Part shown: piece after piece, positions 1 through 9,609 of the stretch | Layout of the letters: the number at the start of each line of letters is the position of its first letter | How positions within the stretch are numbered: position 1 is the stretch's first letter | Source of the DNA: Planctomycetota bacterium | GTDB taxonomy: Bacteria; Planctomycetota; Phycisphaerae; Phycisphaerales; UBA1924 | Length of the DNA stretch: 64,000 nt | Direction of reading: 5' to 3' | Assembly (NCBI GenBank): GCA_018968885.1 | Contig: JAGWZK010000011.1 | Coordinates: 1 to 64,000 of the forward strand | The notes under the pieces: generated by a model | The model's database searches: none | What the model saw: the letters and a program-made list of their open reading frames with translations, nothing else | Told to the model about the DNA's origin: nothing | Program-made: the position numbers and the translations under genes

Positions 1-573
1 CTCGTAGTCATTCCACACAATCACCACCGCCTGCAGATACAACTTCGGCGTGTTCTTGTCAAAGGACTCGACAAAGTACCACCCGCTCAGTTTCTCCGGC
101 ACGTGGTCCGCCTTCACCTCCTGCACCACACCCGAAATCGCCGTCTTTCCCGGTCGATTGGTGCTGTCCACCAGCAATCTCGCCGCTTTGCTCTTCTCTC
201 TTCCCTGCCCTTCCACAATCGAAAAATTAACCCAGCTTTCGGTGTTCTTGCCGGCGAAGCTCCACCAATCCGGTTTGGCGGCGTCCTTGGCCGACTCAAA
301 ATCCGGATTCAAAAGCAGATTCCCCACCTTCTTCACCATCCGCAACGATGGCTTGCGCGCTTCGGGCGCTGCAGGAGCGGATGCTGGTGAGACAGCAGGA
401 GCCACAGCCGGAGCCGAACTCGGAGCCGGAACAGGTGTCGCCGGTACCGCCGGCTGCGTGGCGGGCTGCGTCACTGGCTTTACTGCGGGATCATCACCCA
501 TCGCCACATGGCTCGGCACGCTTGTCACAATCATCAGGCTCATCACCAGCAAAGCACTCATCATGCACCTCAT
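1..573 (-). CDS. Secreted protein with Pro/Ala-rich linker, partial (C-terminus beyond left edge)
   Basis: An open minus-strand frame runs from an ATG at 573 off the left edge. The start of the protein (MRCMMSALLVMSLMIV) looks like a signal peptide, with a probable cleavage region near residues 20-24. A roughly 45-residue Pro/Ala/Thr-rich linker follows, then a folded region with the pattern NLLLNPDFESAKD...WW, which resembles the opening of a carbohydrate-binding or jelly-roll domain; that domain idea is inference. ATGs at 564 and 561 are alternative starts. The gene begins 19 bp after the WYL regulator's stop and is probably its operon partner. I cannot assign a function. Confidence 0.7.
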   Translation of the reverse strand, partial: MRCMMSALLVMSLMIVTSVPSHVAMGDDPAVKPVTQPATQPAVPATPVPAPSSAPAVAPAVSPASAPAAPEARKPSLRMVKKVGNLLLNPDFESAKDAAKPDWWSFAGKNTESWVNFSIVEGQGREKSKAARLLVDSTNRPGKTAISGVVQEVKADHVPEKLSGWYFVESFDKNTPKLYLQAVVIVWNDYE

Positions 574-592
574 CGATCCAATTGTTGACCCG

Positions 593-1729
593 TTACCGAC
601 CCGCCTTCGCCTTTAACTTCGAACCTCTGACCTTCTTCTCATCCAGCTCATACTGCGCCGCCGTCGCCAGCGCCAGCTCTTTCACACGCTCCGCCAGCAC
701 CGCCGGCTTCACCACGCGGCATCCCGGACCCATCCCCAGCACCCACCACACGATCTCATCCAGCCCATCCACAGTGAACATCATCCGCGTCACCCCATCA
801 TCAAACTGCGTCTCCTGCGTTTTGTGCCACCGCGTCTCCGCCACCGTCTCCTGCATCGGGCCGGAAAACTCCACCACCACATCAAAGCTCACTTTGCCTT
901 TCACCATCCCCCACGCATTCCCAAGGTGTTCATCCATCGAGAATGCCGCCGGAATCGAGTACTTCTGCTCCGTCGCCTTCACTCGCCCAAATCGCGACAG
1001 CTTCAACGTCCGCACTTCCTTGTGCCGCGAGTGCTTTCCCACTGCATACCACGCGCGAATGCCAAAGAAAAGCGCATACGGCTCAAAGTGAAAGGGGGCC
1101 GCCCCTTCGCCACCCTTTCCCGCCGATTCATACTCACATTCCAACACGCGCTGAGACTTGATCGCCTGCTGCACCTTGTCATACACGTCTTCGTAATCAT
1201 CCCCTGCGCTGCTCGCCGCCGTGTGAATCACCACCGCCGGCCGCACCGTCTCCACCGATTCAATCACATCTTCGGGCAACTGCGCGCGAATCTTGGCCAC
1301 CGCCCGATGCGCTGGCTTCAGAAACGCAATCTGATCCTTGGCCGCCACGCTCTCCGCAAGCGCCGTCAGCGCCAACGCCTCTTCCGGCGTCAGTTGCACT
1401 GGCTGAAGAAAGAACTCCTTCTGAATCTGATATCCACCCACACCACCGCGCCCCCGCGTGCTCTCAATCGGAATGCCGCACCCTTGCAGTTTCTTGATAT
1501 CCCGAAAGATCGTCCGATCCTTCACTCCAAATTCACTTGCCAGCTTCGCCACAGTCCACCCCGCCGAACTCTGCAGCAGCGTGATGATCTTCAACAGCCG
1601 GTGCAGGTCCGAGGTGTTCTTGCGCGTCCCCTTCTTCGCCTCACCCTGTTTCGTCGCGGCATCGTCCCCAGCACTCTCTGATGCGTTCCATGCTGCGTTC
1701 AGGTTGCCGCGCTGTGAGGGCTTGCCCAT
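593..1729 (-). CDS. WYL-domain transcriptional regulator (YafY-like)
   Basis: The 378-residue protein has a basic, low-complexity N-terminus of about 40 residues. A helix-turn-helix of the HTH_11 type follows (residues ~41-100; TVAKLASEFGVKDRTIFRDI), then a WYL domain (~190-290) with the pattern FEPYALFFGIRAWYAVGK and a C-terminal extension domain. Family members bind DNA and are thought to sense nucleic-acid or nucleotide ligands, often controlling DNA-repair or defence genes. The start is supported by CGGAGAG before the ATG. It is divergent from addB (195 bp between starts) and upstream of a secreted protein on its own strand; regulation of either is possible but not shown. Confidence 0.9.
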   Translation of the reverse strand: MGKPSQRGNLNAAWNASESAGDDAATKQGEAKKGTRKNTSDLHRLLKIITLLQSSAGWTVAKLASEFGVKDRTIFRDIKKLQGCGIPIESTRGRGGVGGYQIQKEFFLQPVQLTPEEALALTALAESVAAKDQIAFLKPAHRAVAKIRAQLPEDVIESVETVRPAVVIHTAASSAGDDYEDVYDKVQQAIKSQRVLECEYESAGKGGEGAAPFHFEPYALFFGIRAWYAVGKHSRHKEVRTLKLSRFGRVKATEQKYSIPAAFSMDEHLGNAWGMVKGKVSFDVVVEFSGPMQETVAETRWHKTQETQFDDGVTRMMFTVDGLDEIVWWVLGMGPGCRVVKPAVLAERVKELALATAAQYELDEKKVRGSKLKAKAGR

Positions 1730-1923
1730 GTCACTCTCCGATCACCACACTTTAGCAAACCACCCCAGCAACCAAACCTCACCCTGACTCAACATGACAA
1801 CTGTCTGTCAGGTTCAACACCCATCTGACCCCACATTCCGCCGAAAGTTCACGTTCTGGCGTCAAAACCCCGCCCCGGGCGGGTACGCTGATTCCGCGGC
1901 ACACCACCGTCGGAGTACTCGTC

Positions 1924-4902
1924 ATGGGCCTCGAACGCCATTTCATAGGTTGGGATCAGCCCATGCTGGTCGCCTCTGCGCAGTGGCTCATCCAGCACGC
2001 CGATGCCCGGGGTCTCACCACCCCTTCCCCCATGACCAGTGAGATTGATCTCTCCTCGCTTCTGGTCGTCGTTCCGGGCCGCCGCGCGGGTCGCACCTTC
2101 GCCACAATTCTCATCGATGCCGCCGAGCGCGCTGGCAAACTCGTCTCCCTCCCTCGCATCGTCACTCCTGGCCGCGCTGTCGATGCCATCTTCGCCGTCG
2201 AACCCACCGACGCTTCAGCCATGCAGGAATCCCTCGCATGGGCAATGGCGCTGCAGAACGCCCCCGCCTCACTCTGCCAGACTCTGATCGGTCGCGACCT
2301 CCAGAATGACCGAGATCAGGACCCACTTCCCCTCATTCTCAGATACGCCCAGATCCTCAGCCGCACCGTCAACACTCTGGCCGGCGAAAACCTGCACGTT
2401 GCTGAGATTCCCGCCGAGGTTGCCCAAGCCCCGGCATCCCGCCGCACCGACGCACTCCTCGCCTCTTTTGACGAGGGTCAGTGGCACGCCTTCGATCAGC
2501 TTTTGAGCCAAGTGGAAAAACTCCTCGCCACGAGTAGCGTTCCTCTCGCCACGCTTCGGCGCCTGCGCATGGTGCGCGACCGTACCCCCCTTCGACGGCC
2601 CGACGTCCTGCTCATCGGCGTGGTGGAAATGCCCGGCCTGCTCCGCCGCGCCCTGACTGATCACTGCGCATCGGTCACTTCGTTGATCGCAGCCGATCCT
2701 CACCTTGCGCCGCGTTTCAGCGATCTTGGCACACTCAATCCTGCCCCACAGTGGCTCGCTGCCGAACCGATTCGCCACGACGAGATCACCATCGCTGGCT
2801 CCCCTGCCGAACAAGCTGAAGCAGCGCTTGCACACATCGCTACATTCACCTCCGCACTTTCGGCCTCCGATATCACCATCGCCGTTCCCGATGCCGAAGT
2901 CTCGGCCGCTCTGCAAGGATTGGTCAACGAGGTCACCTGCAACGTTCCCCTCCGCGTCCGCAGCGCCGACCCCGTTCCCTTGACGCACTCCGGCCCCGTC
3001 GCCCTCCTCCGCGCCACGCTCACCTTCACATCGCGTCGGACGCTGCACAACCTCCTCATCCTCATTCAACAACCAGAAATCGCTCGCTGCGTCACCGCTG
3101 CGCTTCCACGCTCTGCGCGAACCACTTGGGCAACATATCTGGATGCCTACGCCAGTCAAGTCGCAGACCATCACCTCGACAGTGCCGAAGACGAATCCTG
3201 GCCCGCGGCATCCACCTCATCGCGCCCCCTTCTCGAAGACATCCTGAAGGCCGTTGACACTCTCCTGGCCCCCTCTCTCGCGCTCAATTCCGACGCTCCC
3301 ATCGCCACTTGGACTCGCGCCCTGCGCACCATCCTTGCGCGAATCTACAGCAATCGACGTGTCCATCGCCAATCTCCTCACGATCGCGCCGATGTTGCCG
3401 CGCTCAAACGTCTCAGTTCTCTTTTGGATCAACTCTCTTGTCTTCCAGCCGATTGGAATCTCACTTCCGCATCCGCCCCCCTGCTGCTGCAACACTATCT
3501 CGATCTCGAATCCACGCCCCCCGAGCCAGATCCGCACGCCATCGAGCTCCTCGGCTGGCTCGATGCCCTCGCCGATCCCTCCCCCATCCTCATCATCACT
3601 GGGCTCAACGATCACCTGGTTCCCGGTCTGCCCGCCACCGATCCACTCCTTCCCGAGTCGCTCCGTTCACTCCTCAACCTCTCCACCGCCTCGCAGCGTC
3701 AGGTTCGCGATGGCTTTCTCCTCGATTCTGTTCGCCACTCTCGTAAAACCCACCTCATCTGCGGCAGGCGATCACGCGCTGGCGATTCCCTCCTCCCATC
3801 TCGCCTCCTGCTTCAAGACACCGCCACTCTGCCTCAGCGCATCCTCGCCCTGCAGAACCGAGCGTCCCGCCTGACCACTCTCGCACGCCGCGCTCAACCC
3901 GACGCTCAGGATTCCTTCCCGGTTCGACCTCTCGATTCGATGCCACTTCCAGACGCGGTTCCCGAATCGATGTCCGTCACCAGTTTTTCCACCTTCCTTG
4001 CTTCTCCCTATGGCTTCTATCTGCGGCACATCCTCAAACTCCGCGACACCCAATGCCCCACACCGGAACTCTCACGCCTGACCTTTGGCAATCTCATACA
4101 CGAGGCCCTCCGCGAATGGTCCGACGGCCCGTACAGACTCAGTGCCGATCAGCGCGAGATCGCCGCGGCACTCTCCGATGGCCTGCATCGTGTCGCCTCG
4201 CGTTCCATCGCTGCGCTCCGCCGCGTCGAGGTCGAACTCCAGATCCACATCGCTCGCACGCGGCTCGAGGCCTTTAGTCATTGGCAAGCAGAACATCGCC
4301 AGCAAGGATGGGAGATACTTCACAGCGAATGGAACGCACCCGCCAGATCAGCATGGCTTCAGATTCCCGGCCAAGCCCCGATGATCCTTACCGGTCGCAT
4401 CGACCGCATCGACATCAACCGCAGCAGAGGCACGCCCCAGTACGCCATTCTCGATTACAAGACCGGTGATTCTGCTCGCAAGCCCAACAACCCGCATAGC
4501 AAGCAAGTCAACAAGGGCGAAGACGTTGAGCCCTATCAGGAACTCCTCCCTGATGGCTCCCTTGCCCCGCCCCCGCGCTGGACCAATCTGCAACTTCCCC
4601 TCTATCGCCATCTTGCAGCCAGTATCATCCCCTCCGATGCCCCACTGACTCTGGGCCTGCTGCACCTCCCTCGCGATCCGCAAAACTCCAAGCTCGACGA
4701 GCTTCACTTCGACGACAACGTCCTTGCCTCGGCTGACGCCGCGGCACGCTGGGTGGTGCGCTCCATCAGGGCTCGCCACTTTGATGATCCCGGCACATCG
4801 CCGCCTCGAGAGCCCACCTCGGCCCTCCTCGCGGGTGTTGGCCTCTTCTCTCCTCGCGCTGCGGCACGCAAAACTGTGCATCATCCGGAGGGCGATCAGT
4901 GA
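1924..4902 (+). CDS. addB: AddB-like subunit of a helicase-nuclease (PD-(D/E)XK nuclease)
   Basis: This 992-residue protein precedes and overlaps addA. The N-terminus contains LLVVVPGRRAGRTF, which sits where a UvrD-type Walker A would be but lacks the GKT, as expected for the inactive helicase fold of AddB. The C-terminal nuclease domain (~680-900) has LTFGNLIHEALREW and ILDYKTGD, the PD-(D/E)XK core. The partner AddA-AddB complex resects double-strand breaks for recombination. The cysteines that hold the Fe-S cluster in Bacillus AddB appear absent: the first site reads SPYGFY rather than CPF, and the C-terminus has no Cys triplet. CGGAG at 1911-1915 supports the ATG. Confidence 0.85.
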   Translation: MGLERHFIGWDQPMLVASAQWLIQHADARGLTTPSPMTSEIDLSSLLVVVPGRRAGRTFATILIDAAERAGKLVSLPRIVTPGRAVDAIFAVEPTDASAMQESLAWAMALQNAPASLCQTLIGRDLQNDRDQDPLPLILRYAQILSRTVNTLAGENLHVAEIPAEVAQAPASRRTDALLASFDEGQWHAFDQLLSQVEKLLATSSVPLATLRRLRMVRDRTPLRRPDVLLIGVVEMPGLLRRALTDHCASVTSLIAADPHLAPRFSDLGTLNPAPQWLAAEPIRHDEITIAGSPAEQAEAALAHIATFTSALSASDITIAVPDAEVSAALQGLVNEVTCNVPLRVRSADPVPLTHSGPVALLRATLTFTSRRTLHNLLILIQQPEIARCVTAALPRSARTTWATYLDAYASQVADHHLDSAEDESWPAASTSSRPLLEDILKAVDTLLAPSLALNSDAPIATWTRALRTILARIYSNRRVHRQSPHDRADVAALKRLSSLLDQLSCLPADWNLTSASAPLLLQHYLDLESTPPEPDPHAIELLGWLDALADPSPILIITGLNDHLVPGLPATDPLLPESLRSLLNLSTASQRQVRDGFLLDSVRHSRKTHLICGRRSRAGDSLLPSRLLLQDTATLPQRILALQNRASRLTTLARRAQPDAQDSFPVRPLDSMPLPDAVPESMSVTSFSTFLASPYGFYLRHILKLRDTQCPTPELSRLTFGNLIHEALREWSDGPYRLSADQREIAAALSDGLHRVASRSIAALRRVEVELQIHIARTRLEAFSHWQAEHRQQGWEILHSEWNAPARSAWLQIPGQAPMILTGRIDRIDINRSRGTPQYAILDYKTGDSARKPNNPHSKQVNKGEDVEPYQELLPDGSLAPPPRWTNLQLPLYRHLAASIIPSDAPLTLGLLHLPRDPQNSKLDELHFDDNVLASADAAARWVVRSIRARHFDDPGTSPPREPTSALLAGVGLFSPRAAARKTVHHPEGDQ

Positions 4903-7900
4903 CCCTCGATCCACTCCAAAGCCAGGTCATCACCGCCTCAGCCGGCACCGGCAAGACCTATCAACTCGCCATGCGCTACATCGCGCTGCTTGCTCGAGGC
5001 GAGTCCCCCTCGCAACTCCTCGCCACCACCTTCACCCGCAAGTCCGCGGGTGAGATGCTCGACCGCGTTCTGAAGTTCCTCGCCGAGGGCGCACTCGCTG
5101 GCCCGCGCCTCGCCGAATTGCGCCAGCACGCTCACCCGGATCTCACCGCCGCCAGTTGCGCCGCGCTCCTCCGCGCTGTCGTCGATTCCTTCGGTTTCCT
5201 CAAAATCCAGACCCTCGATGCCCTTTTGCAGCGCATTGCCGCAAGCGTCGCTCTCCGTATCGGCCTTCCCCCATCGTGGTCCATACTCGAAGACACTGCC
5301 GAAACCGAATTGACCACCGACATTCTCGCCGACCTGCTGCACGCCCAGCGCGCAGATATCCGCATCACCCTGCAACGCCTCGCTGATCTGCAGAATCAGC
5401 ACACCGGTGCCAGCGTCCACGCACCCATGCTCTCCAACTTGCGGAAGGCCACCAACGCTTACCTCGATGCTGGCCAAGCCGAGCCCCCTTGGCACGCCCT
5501 GAAACCCCAGCAGCCACCTTTGTCTGCTGCCGAACTACACGCACTCGCCGAGTCCCTTTCTCGCGCGGAACACCTGCTGCCTCGCAACAAAGATGGCAAT
5601 GTCAATGCCAATTTCGCCAAAGCCCACGCCAAACTCGTCGAGCAGCTCACCAATCTGGATTGGCACGCGATTGCAAGTGGCGGCCTGCTGACAGGCCTCA
5701 GCAAACAACCCCCTTCTTACTACAAGATCGCTTTCCCTGACGATTTGATCGCCCTCCTGCAACCACTCCAGACCCACATCATCTCCCTCCTGCGCCAGCG
5801 TCTCCTGAAATCAAACATCTCTGTCTATTCCCTCATCAGCGCCTTCGATCAACTCGCCCTCGCCTCGCGCATCCGCGCCGCCAACCTCACCTTTGCAGAT
5901 ATTCCCCGTCTCCTCCGCCACTCTCCCTACGAAGGCCTCCTCGACCACACCTTCTTCTCACTCGATGCCCAGATCCGCCACGTCCTCCTTGATGAATTTC
6001 AGGACACTTCGCGCGTTCAATACCAGCTCATCAAGCCCCTTCTCGACGAAGCCCTCTCTTCTGACGATGGCCGCACCGCTTTCTTCGTTGGCGACTCAAA
6101 GCAATCTCTCTACGGCTGGCGCGGCGCTGCGCCAGAGCTTCTAGATCAGCTCGCTGCCGGCCATTTCTACCCCACTCTCCCCACCTCCAATCTCACCATC
6201 AACTACCGCTCAGACAAAGCCATCCTCGCCTTCGTCAATCAGATCTTCTCCACCATCTCCACCAACGCCGCACTCGCAGACCACCCCGACGGCGCCCGAC
6301 ATTGGCAGCCCCGCTTTGCTACACATCACCCTTCCCCACGCGCTGCCGATGGTTCTGTCCATCTCCGTATCTGTGGCAAACCCGCCACCGACGAAGACAT
6401 CTCCGACACCCTCGCCCACACCACCGCACTTCGAATCGCCGAACTTCGCGCCCAGTTCCCTCACGCCACCATCGCGGTCTTGGTTCGCAGCAAAGCCCGC
6501 TTCGCCCGGCTCCGTTACCAACTCTCGCGCCTGGGCATCGAATCCAGTCAAGAGGGCGTTGCGCGGCTCATCGATTCCCCCGCCGTCGCTGCCCTCCTCT
6601 CTCTCCTTCACCTCATCGCCCATCCGGGCGACACCGCCGCTCGCTTTCATGTCACGACCAGCCCCTTGGGCAAAGTCATCGGCCTGACCCCAGACTCCTC
6701 TCGCGCCGACCTCCACAAGGTCATCCGTCGCGCCCGAAACACCATCCGCCGCCGCACCCTTCCCCGCGTTCTCGCCAAACTCACTCGCCTCCTCACACCT
6801 CACACCGACGCCCGTAACGTGCAACGCCTGGCCCGACTCACCGAGCTCGCAACCCAAGACCCAGCCCCCCTCGATCTGGATCACTTCGTCCGCCGCGCTC
6901 GCACCCACACTCTGCACGACACCTCCGATGTCCCCGTCCGTCTCATGACCGTGCATAACGCCAAAGGGCTGGAGTTCGACATCGTCCTCCTCCCTGATCT
7001 GCAAACCAACTGGACCAAATCCCTGTCCGTCGTCACCGGGCGTGAACAAGTTCTTGCGCCGCTGCACCTGGCCTCTCTTGCCCCCAGCGCGGCACTCCGC
7101 TCCATCGATCCGGAGCTCGATTCCCTCTACGAAAGCAATCTCAGCCACCACATCAGTGAAGAACTCTCCGTCCTCTACGTCGCCCTCACCCGCGCCATCC
7201 ATCACATGGAAATCATCATCCCCGGAAAGAGTCCCACCAAAGACGGAGACATCTCCACCGGCTGCCGGTCTGCCGATGTCATCCTCTCCGCCCTCAAAAT
7301 CGTCGACAATGCCGCATACCCAGGCGATTGGCTCCCCGGCGATCACCCCGAAGGCCAACTCATCCACAGCAGCGGCACGCCTCACATCCCGCCCCGCACA
7401 TCTCACGCCACATCCGATGCCACACCTCGCACCATCACCCTCAACCTTCGCCCCGCCGATCTCTCGCGCCCTGGCACGCGCCGCCGCGTCAGCCCCTCGG
7501 GTCTCGAGGGCGGCCAAGATTTCAATCTCGCAGATCTCATCGCCCCCACCTCATCCACACTCCAAGGTGCCATTTCAGCCGCACTCCTCCGAGGCCGCGC
7601 CGTACATGCCCTCTTCGAACTCGTCGAATGGTCTGATTCCATCGACGCCCTCTCCGATGCCGCCATGCACGCAGCCCTCTGCAAGATCGATGTGCCGATC
7701 GACCTCATTCCCACCTTCATCGCCGAGTTCCGTTCCATCCTCACTCACTCCGCCATCACTGCCGAACTCACCCGCCCCACAACGCCCGATCACGCTCCCC
7801 TTCTCCGCCGCGAATGGGCCTTTGTCTGCCCCACCACCCTCGCCGACGGCTCTCAGGTCCTTCTCGAGGGCCGCTTCGATCGCGTCGTCATCACCCTCGA

Positions 7901-8135
7901 TCGCAACGGCGTCCCAATCCGCGGCAGGATCGTCGACTTCAAAACCGACTCCCCAACCCCAACCTCCTCCGCTTCAACTTCACCCCACGCCGATCGCGTC
8001 ACCCACTACACCCCCCAGGTCCTCGCCTACGCCGCCGCGCTCGGCACCCTCCTCAAACTCCCCCTCGACCGCATTTCTGGCTGCCTCCTCTTCACTTCCA
8101 CCGGCACCGCCGTCGAAATCCCCATCAGCCCATAA
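4899..8135 (+). CDS. addA: AddA-like UvrD-family helicase-nuclease
   Basis: The 1078-residue protein carries the SF1A helicase motifs in order: Walker A ASAGTGKT (residues 13-20), DEFQDTS (~365), GDSKQSLYGWRGA (~395-408), HNAKGLEFD (~685) and YVALTRA (~760). The C-terminus has a PD-(D/E)XK nuclease domain (REWAFV..., LEGRFDRV, IVDFKTD at ~1011, then YTPQVLAYAAAL). It is the motor and one of two nucleases of an AddAB complex for recombinational repair. The GTG start overlaps the addB stop (GTGA), so translation is probably coupled. All key motif residues are visible, and the length is usual for AddA. Confidence 0.92.
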   Translation: MTLDPLQSQVITASAGTGKTYQLAMRYIALLARGESPSQLLATTFTRKSAGEMLDRVLKFLAEGALAGPRLAELRQHAHPDLTAASCAALLRAVVDSFGFLKIQTLDALLQRIAASVALRIGLPPSWSILEDTAETELTTDILADLLHAQRADIRITLQRLADLQNQHTGASVHAPMLSNLRKATNAYLDAGQAEPPWHALKPQQPPLSAAELHALAESLSRAEHLLPRNKDGNVNANFAKAHAKLVEQLTNLDWHAIASGGLLTGLSKQPPSYYKIAFPDDLIALLQPLQTHIISLLRQRLLKSNISVYSLISAFDQLALASRIRAANLTFADIPRLLRHSPYEGLLDHTFFSLDAQIRHVLLDEFQDTSRVQYQLIKPLLDEALSSDDGRTAFFVGDSKQSLYGWRGAAPELLDQLAAGHFYPTLPTSNLTINYRSDKAILAFVNQIFSTISTNAALADHPDGARHWQPRFATHHPSPRAADGSVHLRICGKPATDEDISDTLAHTTALRIAELRAQFPHATIAVLVRSKARFARLRYQLSRLGIESSQEGVARLIDSPAVAALLSLLHLIAHPGDTAARFHVTTSPLGKVIGLTPDSSRADLHKVIRRARNTIRRRTLPRVLAKLTRLLTPHTDARNVQRLARLTELATQDPAPLDLDHFVRRARTHTLHDTSDVPVRLMTVHNAKGLEFDIVLLPDLQTNWTKSLSVVTGREQVLAPLHLASLAPSAALRSIDPELDSLYESNLSHHISEELSVLYVALTRAIHHMEIIIPGKSPTKDGDISTGCRSADVILSALKIVDNAAYPGDWLPGDHPEGQLIHSSGTPHIPPRTSHATSDATPRTITLNLRPADLSRPGTRRRVSPSGLEGGQDFNLADLIAPTSSTLQGAISAALLRGRAVHALFELVEWSDSIDALSDAAMHAALCKIDVPIDLIPTFIAEFRSILTHSAITAELTRPTTPDHAPLLRREWAFVCPTTLADGSQVLLEGRFDRVVITLDRNGVPIRGRIVDFKTDSPTPTSSASTSPHADRVTHYTPQVLAYAAALGTLLKLPLDRISGCLLFTSTGTAVEIPISP

Positions 8136-8243
8136 AGACAGCCTCCGATCAGCTCGTAAACTACAAGTTCTCGAAGCACAAAGCGCCCGGCATCTTCTGA
8201 TTTAGTATTTGGCACCCCCTCCACATCCCCTCCCCATTCCCGC

Positions 8244-8249
8244 TACCCT
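8244..8249 (+). promoter_or_regulatory. Possible -10 box (TACCCT) for the PQQ-like lipoprotein gene
   Basis: TACCCT stands about 105 nt before the ATG at 8355. It matches the box seen close to many other starts in the window but here would give a leader of about 100 nt. That is consistent with the Shine-Dalgarno GGAG at 8341-8344. No convincing -35 is visible. The rest of the 8136-8354 gap holds nothing else I can recognise. Confidence 0.3.
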
Positions 8250-8354
8250 GTCACCCCTGACCGGTATCACTCGGGGCTTCCTGAGTCGCCAGTCCTCTTC
8301 GCTCGATTCCCCGCGGCATCTACCCCGCCGCGCATTTGTCGGAGACTCTGCATC

Positions 8355-9497
8355 ATGAATCGCACCCTCCTCCCCCTCGTCACCCTCTCTCTTTTCCTCG
8401 GTGGCTGCACCGGCATCACCCCCAACATTGCCCCTCCCGCTTCCAGCATGCAGTCGCGCGTTGATGGCTTTCCCATCGACGATGCCGCGTGGGCCAAACT
8501 GGGTTACCGCCGCGATTGGACCGGCTTCCCCTTCGTCTCTGGTGGCGCAACCCTTACCTTCGTCCGCCCCGCCAGTGACCTCATCGCCGTGCAGGAATCC
8601 GGCAGCACCGTCAGCATCCTCGATGCTCAGAACGGGCGCGTTCGCTGGTCCAACACCATTGCCGGCCCCCTCACTCGCTACGTCGACCTCGTCCGCTATC
8701 AGGACCCCGTCCGTGGCGACGTCGTTCTGGCCTGCTCAGATTCTGACATCCGCATCCTCAACGCCCAGACCGGCAACCTCATCACCACGCAGAATCTCGA
8801 GCGCGTCGCCAGTTCTGCCCCCGTCTTTGCCGACGACATGGCCTCGTTCGGCTCCCCCGCTGGCGAGTACTTCGGCCACAACGTCAGTCGCGGATTCCGC
8901 GAGTGGGGCTTCGGCACCGGCAACTCCATCGACACCCAGCCCATCCTCGTCGGTGGTGTCGTCGGCATGGTCACCCAGAATGGCTCTGTCGTCTTCCTCG
9001 ATCCCTACGGCGGCGGCGCACAATCCCGCGCTCGCCTCTTTGCTGGCCTGAGCGTCAATCCCGTCACCGACGGCGCATCCATGATTGTCGCTTCTCTTGA
9101 TCAATCCATCTACGCCATCTCCCCCTCTGCGAACATCGTTTGGCAATACCGCACTTCCGCACAGATCAACGTTCAGCCCTCCTGCATGCAGGGCCGCGTC
9201 TACGCCACCATCACCGATGGCAACAACGATTCCGGTCTCATCTGCCTGGATTCCGCCACCGGCAAAAAACTCTGGTTCGCCAAAGGAATCAGCGGCACAG
9301 TCTTTGCCTCGCGAGCAGGCTCTCTTTTGGTTCGCACCACCGATGGTGTTGTCACTCTCGATGCCAAGCGTGGTGATCTCCTCGAACGCATTGCCCTTCC
9401 AGGCGTCCACACCATCACTCCCGACGCCTCTGCAGATGGCAACCTCTACGTCGCCAGCAAGACCGGCCTCATCGTCAAGTTTGTCCCCAAGCAGTAA
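8355..9497 (+). CDS. Outer-surface lipoprotein with PQQ-like beta-propeller (BamB-like fold)
   Basis: The 380-residue protein starts with a lipoprotein signal (MNRTLLPLVTLSLFLGGC; lipobox LGGC). The rest is a run of beta-propeller blades with PQQ-repeat character: VSILDAQNGRVRWSNT, IRILNAQTGNLITT, LICLDSATGKKLWFAKG and VVTLDAKRGDLLER. Such proteins act as scaffolds at the envelope (BamB in outer-membrane protein assembly is the model), but this one may have another partner. GGAG ten bases before the ATG supports the start. It stands alone, with a hairpin downstream. The fold call is firm, the role is not. Confidence 0.85.
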   Translation: MNRTLLPLVTLSLFLGGCTGITPNIAPPASSMQSRVDGFPIDDAAWAKLGYRRDWTGFPFVSGGATLTFVRPASDLIAVQESGSTVSILDAQNGRVRWSNTIAGPLTRYVDLVRYQDPVRGDVVLACSDSDIRILNAQTGNLITTQNLERVASSAPVFADDMASFGSPAGEYFGHNVSRGFREWGFGTGNSIDTQPILVGGVVGMVTQNGSVVFLDPYGGGAQSRARLFAGLSVNPVTDGASMIVASLDQSIYAISPSANIVWQYRTSAQINVQPSCMQGRVYATITDGNNDSGLICLDSATGKKLWFAKGISGTVFASRAGSLLVRTTDGVVTLDAKRGDLLERIALPGVHTITPDASADGNLYVASKTGLIVKFVPKQ

Positions 9498-9525
9498 CGC
9501 TTCACCCACGACGTTCCAACCCGCG

Positions 9526-9556
9526 GGCCGGATTCAACTCCGGCCCCTTGTCATTC
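9526..9556 (+). terminator. Hairpin after the PQQ-like lipoprotein gene
   Basis: An 8-bp stem GGGCCGGA/TCCGGCCC with loop TTCAAC lies 28 nt after the stop and is followed by the weak tail CTTGTCATT. It probably ends the lipoprotein transcript before purH. Confidence 0.5.
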
Positions 9557-9609
9557 CAAGCTCCACCACGCGGTTTCACTTTGTGCAAAACTTAGCAGGA
9601 ACGCCCACT

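Noticed and set aside
6210..7517. 435-residue minus-strand frame
   Set aside because: It lies within addA on the other strand and has no recognisable content.
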